Positions 18,401 to 27,400 of a stretch of 64,000 bases of DNA are shown here, piece after piece. The DNA is taken from assembly GCF_002240035.1 (NCBI RefSeq), contig NZ_CP016397.1:664001-728000 (forward strand). The letters run 5' to 3'. The position numbers and the translations under genes were made by a program. This DNA is from Legionella clemsonensis (lineage in GTDB: Bacteria > Pseudomonadota > Gammaproteobacteria > Legionellales > Legionellaceae). The stretch's first letter is position 1; every line of letters starts with the position of its first letter. The notes under the pieces are model-generated. The model made no database searches. It saw nothing but the letters and a program-made list of their open reading frames with translations, and was not told the DNA's origin.

Positions 18401-21400
18401 CCACAGAGGCTGGTTCTACTGTAATGTTTGGTTTTTTAATTCTAACTTCAACAACCACTTCTTCATTTTTAACATCAGAAAATGCATATGTTTGAGTTTG
18501 ACTTTGGCTTTGACTTTCTGATTGACTGTGTGATTGGTTTTCAGTCTCAGATTGTGCTTCTGATAGCGAGTTTCCTTCTTGTGGAATAGTAAATTCCGGA
18601 GAAATTTGCGCTGCTCGTCTTTCTATTACTTCTCTTTCCATAGCAAAATAAGGCTCTTTATCTTTTTCTGATAGGGCGTTCAGCTCTAACTTTATTCTAG
18701 CTTTATTTACGGAGGTAAAAATATTTGCCATTCTGGCTTTAAATCGAGTGTCCAAATCCTGTATAAATACTTCTTTTTTAATTTTTCCGTAACATCCCCC
18801 ATATTTTGTCTGCAAATTGGGTGAACTACCGGAAATAAATTTTGATATTTCATTTAATTCACTAATGCAATCCTTGAAAATGTTAATTTGCTCTGGAGTA
18901 AGATTGGAGCCTGTCATAAAATTTGTTATGTTTGCTTGTTGTTGTAGAATAGCGTTTTTAACAATAGCATCTAATTCAGTTGTCAATATCGCAACCTTGT
19001 TTAAATCATTCTTTAATTCTTTTTGTCTTAACCAAAAGGCAATATCATTACCAGTTAGTGTATGTGTTTTGGGGAGCTTTAAATCCTCCAGTATTTTATT
19101 CCTAACTATATCAGGCACAGCGATAGAAAATGATTGTTTTAAATTTCTATCAATAATTTTTCTCATTCGCATAATGGCTTGTTTATAATCATTATTATCA
19201 AGTGTTAAACTTGCGGTAAGAATGGCCTTGGCCCCATCCATTTGTTTGATATCTGCACCTCGAGAATGGCTTTGGTCATAGTACGTAAAAAATTTGCCTT
19301 CAAGGTCGGATTTCGCCACCAGTTCGGGTGTTAAATCTTTTATCGTTTCTTTACTGTGAGCATCTAAAATTAGCACCTTTTTCATATTGGTGATATCATC
19401 ATAGAAGATAACCCCTTCAAGGTTATTTAGTTTTGGATTGATACTTTTTCGTAATTGCAGTGCAATTTCCTTAGCTACCTCGCGATTGGATACTTTACAC
19501 AATCCTCCAACGTCAATAAGAGCTCTAGTACTGTCTTCGAACATTTCAGCAAATTGAGCAATCATTGCTGCGCTATAATTTTCATCTACTTCTGATAAAC
19601 TGGCTGAATTAACAATATGAGTGCCTTGATTTTCTGAACGGGCCATAATACCCAAAGTCATATTTCCATCAGCCGCCGGATCAAGCATATTTTCTTTAAA
19701 ATGTGAAGAGGTATCCCCGGCCGTTCCCGAAAAACCGATGACCACATCTTGGGGAGTTCCTTGTTCGTAACGATTACTATTAGCTTTTCCTGCGTCAAAT
19801 TTAATCTGATCTTGAATAATAGTACGTGCTAACATTCTTCTGAACGCAGGCATTCGTGCTATCTCTGTAAAGTAAGCCTCTCTTTTTTCATTTCGAGAAA
19901 CTGTTTCCGGCGTTTCAGCAACTTTTTTTATAATTTCTAAAGCGTCAGCAAACTCTGGTTCAATATGTTGTTCTGTCGGATCTAAATAGGGTCTTTCACC
20001 AGAACCACTTCTAAATGATTCTATTAAAAATTCAAAATGAGGTACTGCACAGATTTCAGTATTGGGATCAAGATAATATAGGAAGGTTGTAATCGCAGTT
20101 ACTTCTGGATTGTCAAATCTCGAGCCCTGTGGTTTGGGTTGATTGGCAGATGAATAGGGTACAGTAATCAGTAAAGGATTTTTTGCTTGTGTTTCAGTCG
20201 CTGTTCTCAGTGCTTCAAAATCGTATTTTTTCTTACCGTCACTACCATTTTGGAACCAAACTCCAAAATCTTTTCCAGCCTCTTTCTCGGTAAAAAGCGT
20301 GAGTATACCTTTGGGATCCGTTAAAATAGCACGCATTAAATATACTAATGTACTATTTGTTGGAGTCACAGAGCTGGGTTCTCGTTCTTCTAAGGAGAGA
20401 ATGTAATTGGAGATACTGGCTCTGTCTTCCCCGTGGACATTGAATTTATCCAGTAATAACTTAGCTAAATTAGCCGGTGATTTATCTTTGGCAGCCAGAA
20501 TAGTTTGAGTGATAACTTCTAATGGATAAATTTCTTTAGGATCCAGAGGTAGTTTATTACCTGAAGTATAATTAACCTCCGTTGTTGCACTATCCTGAGT
20601 TGCATCTAATTCGTCAAAGACAGATATCGTTGTTATTGAACGAATTTCATTTAATACTGAAATACATTCTATTAGTTCTTTGTTTTGCAAAGCTTCTGTT
20701 GCTGTTGGTTTTTCTGAAATCCTAAGAAGCATGTCTAAAAAGATTTTAGCTTGACACTCCATTGAATTGCGTACACTAGGCGATTGGACCAAAACTTCTC
20801 TATTGGCGATGATTTTCTTATATATTGCTAGTCGTTTCTTTAAATCTTCTTTTGCACTTTGAAGAGATTGAAGACGTGAACTCTCTAATCCCATGTCAGC
20901 TTTAGGATCTGAGGCAATACTATACCGTTGAAAATCATCTTTTACTGCACGTTTACCTATCACATTGGTTAGGGTAACCGACATGTCAGCGGTATTGGTT
21001 TCCAAAGCAGATTTTGGAACAATGAAGCGTACTAGTTTATCGCCTCCTGTTTTATAGAGTGCAACTAAAGGTAATAATGTCGTTTTACCAAAGCCCATTC
21101 TTGCCTGGGCAGAATCAATTTTATCGGGATTCGTTTCCTCGTCTAATAATAATCCGCGGAACACATTCACTTGACGAGTATTACAACGGTGATTGAATTC
21201 AGATTCAAATAATAAGAATGCTCGTTGCATTTTTTGCTCTTGTTCTTCCTTAAACACTTCCTCTGGAGTAGAGTTTTTATCTAATTTTGATGCTGATAGG
21301 AGTAGTTTATCTAAGGGATAATTTCTTTTAATGTATAGCATTGAAATAGCTTTACTATCCTGTCCCATTTCAAAGGTATTTTGCACATCATTCAAATGAT

Positions 21401-24400
21401 CCAATTCAGTCTTATAGTACAGCATTCGCGTCATGGCATTATTTAAAGCAATTTGCACTTTAACATGTTCTTCCGGAGGAAAATTGCTAAGGATTTCCCG
21501 GTAATCATTTAACAAATAAGCCGCATGCAAATCTGCCATTGTGATCTCGTCAGAAGCTTGGGTCAAAAGTGAATCAATTTTGTTTTTGGCTCCAAGAAAT
21601 TCAAGGTTGTAATGCTTCTGAGCGTCGGTTATTTTTAGGCGCAACTCCTCCTTGTGACCAGCTGCAAAAGTGTATGCACCCCCATTTACTGCGGTTTGAT
21701 ATAAAAAGGTCTCCAAGCGATCAGAAACCGTTTTTATTGCTCCTCTGTCAAAACCTTTCTCAGCAAGAAAGGCCCCAACATCTGGATGGGAAAAGAACTC
21801 AATAGGATGTTTAGCAATTTGAAATTTTCCCTCCATATCTGCAACATTTTTTATCCATTGCTTTTCTTTCATTAGTGTTAGGAGATCTTCGATATTGGCT
21901 TTAGTTAAACCTTCAATGCCAAGATGCTTGGAGGTAATACTAAATAAGTGTTCTAATGTTTTATTATTAAATAACCCAAAATTTTCATAGTAGTACCCAT
22001 CTTCCTGTGCCTGTATGGATTCTTCAAAACCTTCGAGTTTTTTTAATCGAGTAGCAAGTTCCATTTGCTCTTTATCAATAAGAGAAAGAGGATTCTCATA
22101 GATTCGGAATTCAATCTGAGTATGTCCATCAAAATTTTCTATTGGCATATTATTAGTTTTGGTATTGATGCTGAGAGGTTGTTTGATAATTTCCGGCAAT
22201 TGTTTTATTGGCTTAGAAAAGAACTTAATAACCTCATCGTCTTTTACAAATTCTGATTCTATTGCTCGCCATAACTCTGAAAATTGCTGAACGGGTATAG
22301 ACTCGTGAGCTTTCTGTACAGCACTTACGGATTCTTTGAACGCATTAATTGCATGCATGTACGCTTTTCTATTCCACCCAGAAGATTTTCCTGTGGCAGC
22401 CGCGGTTCTTTCTAATAAATGATGTGTTATCTCAATACCAAGCAATGTTACGCGTGCTAGATGCTCTTCCGTGGTAGTAGGGTTTACATATTGAGCCTGA
22501 AGATTGTATAACTCTTCTAATTCAACTGTTTTTAATGGTGAAGTGGGGACATTTGCACTCAACATTTGGATTAAAATCTGCGTTTTTCCTTCGATTAGTC
22601 CAATGTGTAAGATACTATGAAAATCCTTGGCTTTTAAAGTTTCTTCTTTGATTTGATAGACGCGTAAATAATCGGTCGTTGCGTAAGCTCTCCTTAGTTC
22701 ATTCTGCACTTTAAAAAATGCGGCTTTGGTTTGGTCATATTTTGAAGCTACTTGTTCCCTATCTTTACCCCCATCTTTAAATGCAGCGTAAGCACCTAGC
22801 ATCTCTGTTCTTAATTGAGCATATCTTTCTTCCAATTCTTTAATTTTCGGCGAATCACCTACAAATAAAAATATTTCTGCATCCTTTATTTCTCTAATTC
22901 TAGATACACAAGCTTTGATAGAGTTTTTAATTTTTGCTTTAGACTGTTTACTTACGAGATTGGATTGAGTAATGGCAGCTAAATCCGATGTCAGCGAAAC
23001 AATTTTTTTCTCTAATTTAGCAACCTCTGCAGCCTCTGCAGGACTTAATACCTTTTGCAAAATTGCGTTTCCTTCCTTGGTTACTTCAAAATGCTTACGG
23101 GAGGAATGGTCTGTTTTACTGTCTGCAATAAAATAATGTGGTGAAGTTTCATCTTTGATTATAAATTTAAAGATTGACGGTACGTATACTGTGTTCTTAT
23201 CAACGGCAATCATTTCTTTAGAAGGGAAGATTTTTGAAAGATCCTTAATAAGGTCTAACTCCTTATTCAGAACTATTGAAATAAACATGTTATTTTTATC
23301 TAATAACTTTCCACTCCAAATTTCATTCTCTTTGCTTATTTTTAACACGGGTGTGAAATCAGCATTAAAAGCATGGATAGCGTTATCCTTATCGATGAAG
23401 AAGTGATCCGCATTCACTCTCCTTCGAAGTGATATTGGCAGCACCTCTTCTATTTTTTCAGGTGGAATATACTGTAGAGTAATATCTTTACCATCTATAG
23501 TTTTTAGTTCTCTTTGAATAATAAGACTGCCATCTTCCTGTGGAGTTATTGAGGCTTTAATTTTTTTACCTTCAGTATATATGTATCCACCATCTTTCGG
23601 CTTAAATGGAAGGCGATGAATGGATAATATTTCTAGGGCAATGTTTGATTGAATGTGGGCTGGTATATATCCCAATTTATTAGCACCAATGTAAATTGCT
23701 CCGTGTAAGGTATCGAGGCTGTTGATACCACCTAATGAAATAAAGCCAGGCACAGGGGAGGAAGAGGGTTTTCCTTGTAAATTAACCATCATATCATTGA
23801 ATTTTCTTGCTTCAGCATATTCTTTAAATTCCTTTTCAAATATCCTCGCTTTTGCAGGATCTTTTAGATCCTTAGAAAATTGAATGATGTGGTGTTGTTC
23901 TTTATTAATATTAGCCTGAACCAGGGCCATTTCCCGAATGATTTCAAAATTCTTATCAATGCCTAATAAAGTATCTTCAGGAGTTTGGTCATACATCAAT
24001 TGATAAGCTAAATTTGAGTAAATTAACTTCGCATACAATTTATCAGTTTCAGTTTGTGGCGCACCCTTAGCCCGGGCACTCTCAATCTGTAATGTAATTA
24101 AATTAATTTCTTTCGCAAAGCCAAAAAGTCGCTTAAGGCCATCTTTTTGTGTCGGATCAGTATATTCTTTGATAAATGCAATGGATTGGCTTAGTATAGC
24201 TTCTCTCTGTCGACTTTCTCCTGCCCCTTTAAATGCTTTAGGATCAAGTATAGATGCACGATATAATACCTCTTCAAGAAAAATTTCATGAGAAACCATA
24301 AGATTACAGCTGTTAGCTTGTTCAGGATCTAACTGGATTAATTCGATATGTTGTAAAAGTTTTTCTTTTTCAGAATCTGTCGCATTGACAAATGCATCAA

Positions 24401-27400
24401 CAAAAGCTCTGATAAATAGCTCGCGTCCTGCGGTGCTATTAAGTCCATCAGCGGAAAGCAGCATTTTTTTATCGTAGAACTGAATAAATTGATGCGCTAA
24501 AATTTTATCACCATTGCGCATTCCAAGTCGGTCAGCTAATTTACGTAAACCAGTAAATTCCTCGTCCTGGTCATCTTGTTTTTGTTTCCCGTAATCCGTT
24601 AAAGCTATTTGTTGTCCTGTCTGACCTTCAAGTATCCCTTCGAGGCCAATGGGAGAGTAGAGAATTGAAGAATCTACGGCCTCAATGAGAGAATTATCAA
24701 CTGGTATAGAGCCCCCGGGTTCTAGTTGCGCAATTCTTTCAGACATGGTCGTGTCTTTTGGAATAGTTAATCGTTCCCAATGTTTGATAGTGGAATAAAA
24801 TTTTGCATCAACTTTGGTTTTGCTTCCTGGGATGTTAGGGAGTTGAGTTAAATTAAATTTGATTAAATTCGTTAAAATCTGAGCGCGCTGAGAATTTTCT
24901 AATTTCATAAACAATGTATCAAAATTTCCATTATCATCCTTATAACGCGCTAACATGGACGTAGAAAGGTCGATTACTAGTTTTGCACCGGGTGGAAATG
25001 GAAGAATTAAAGTATTGGCAGCAACCGAATGGCAAAACTCCGTAATACGTTGCTCTTTATTTTCTAAGCCTTGATGTCCTTCTAATTTTTCAAGGTAACT
25101 ACTTACTGCTTGATAATATTCATTACACTTTTCCAGCGTTAACTCTGTTGGTAGGGTGGGTGTGGGATTTTCCCGCAAGAAATCTAAAGTACTACCATCA
25201 ATGACCGTATCCGTATACAAAGGAATAAACTCTATATCAGCTGGGGCATTGAATTTTGCTCCCGCAGATGGAGCATGTGTTGCCATCAAATCGATGGCGG
25301 TCAGCTGAACGGGAAGAGGAGCAGGCTCGCGCTCAGGTGTTTGTTTAGGTTTTCTGCTAAACACTGCTTTAAAGCGTTCGGCAATCGTAAGTGAAGCTTT
25401 ATGCTGAGCCTTACGATATTGAACCATTTCCTCTTCGGTAATTGTCTTCCAACCCAAATTTTGGATTGAAAGCTCAACTGGGAATTCAGTTTCTTTTAAC
25501 GATGCAACTTTAATATTTGCTTTTTGGTGAAGGAAATGCTGAAAAACCTTTTTTATTGCAATTTCTGAATCTGATTTTCTTTGTAGATTATATAATTTTT
25601 CTTTGTCTTCATGCTTCAGCCAAATAGCAAACATTCCTTTCATCCACTCTGTTTTTACAGTAGATGAAATAGGTTTCTGAGTGATCATTTTTGCTTGCTC
25701 TTCAATACTGGCATAAATACTATTTCCACTACTCATTGTATCTAGTGAACTGGGTCCATATATATCGGTACTAAGAAGAACTCTACGCTCTATTTCTCCA
25801 GTAATTTTCCCTTTAAGTTGTTGGTTTAAACTTTGAATTTCTTGAAATACGGAACCTTTCAAGAAGGTATTTTTTCCTTGTTTATAAAACTCCTCTCTTT
25901 TTTCAGGAGTTTGCGAATACAACTCTCGGTTTTTTTGCTTTTCGGTTCCTATATTTCCCATCGCAAGTTCATCGAGAATACGATAATCTGGATTTGCCCT
26001 TAGATAATTACTAATAATTTTTTCTCGAAAAACCTTTAGTCCTTGAAGTCGGTGATTAGATTGTTGCTCAACATCATCCTCCTCGAATTCTCTAACACGT
26101 GATATAAGCTGTTTACGAACCTCTTCAAGTTCATTCATTGCCTCTTTAAAAGCACGGGAGACAGCGTTCATTGTGTTTAATTTAGGGTCATTATCTTTCA
26201 GTTTCGCCAAGATTAATTCAGCTCTGGTTTTTTCAGCATTATTTCCACGAAGATTAAGCAACTTATTGGACACAGATATTTTCAAAGCATTTAGTTCATC
26301 CATTTCTTGCATTAAGAATTGGACTCTAGCGTCTAAATTTTGTAATTTTATTGATTTATTTCCTTCACCAATCAATGTTTTTTCACTGAAGATTTCTTCA
26401 TTCAGGTGATCAATATTTTCTTGGCATTGTGCCATTAATATTTTTACTTTTTCTTGACCTTGCTCTAACCGACTTAGGGTAGTATTTATATTTAAGTCTG
26501 CCTTTTCTATATTGGTCGTTAATTTTTCTATAAATGCTTGACGTTGCGCTGGGTATACTTCTTTAATGTATCTTTTTTCAATTTCTGGTTTTGAATTACG
26601 CAAAGCATCAAGTAATCCCATGACTTTAGGATTAGTTAAGGCCTCTTTATTCGCTATAACTAAGCGAAAAAAAGTTGCTTTATCAATTTCTTTACGTGTT
26701 CTGCCTATATTTATTTCAATCTTAGTGTCTTCATTTCTGGAAAAACCTGTAACAAAAGAAACAATATTCGCATTCTCTAAATCTTTTAATGTTACATTTC
26801 CTGAAGCTCTCCAATAGCTGGCATGTTCTAACCGTTGATTAGGCGAATGTATATGTCGCTCATTTACACTTAGTTTTTGAATTTGGTGATTTAATATCTG
26901 CAGACTTGCTTTCCAAGCTAATGCAGCTGCATGTTCTGATACTCTATTTAATGCCGTGAAGAGAAGTTTTCCTTCATCATCCTCTTTGAAAGGAAATACA
27001 TTACCCTCCCAGGAAAAAGAGTCATCCCTATATACTTCAGGAATAAAATATTCTTGAATCTCTTCGTCTCTGCCCGCACTTTTTAAATAAAAATAAAGTT
27101 CTTTGGCATGATTTGCAATTTTTTGTTCAATGCGCCTTATTGCAAGATTTTTGTCATTGTTCTCAGGCGCTTTTGCCAACTGTTCCTTAAGATCTATCAA
27201 GGAAGTGAAATAATTTTGATAATATTGGTTTGAGGGTGGTTCATTTATTTCAGTTAAACGCATAGAAGCTTCATGCAATTCTGCAGGAGAAAGATATTCG
27301 GGCTCCAGCCCTTTAAGTATAGGGATATATTCGGCATCCACAAATGCCTGTTCCCCTTTTTTATCACCGCAAATGTCGGAAAGCAAGGCCTGTCGTTGTT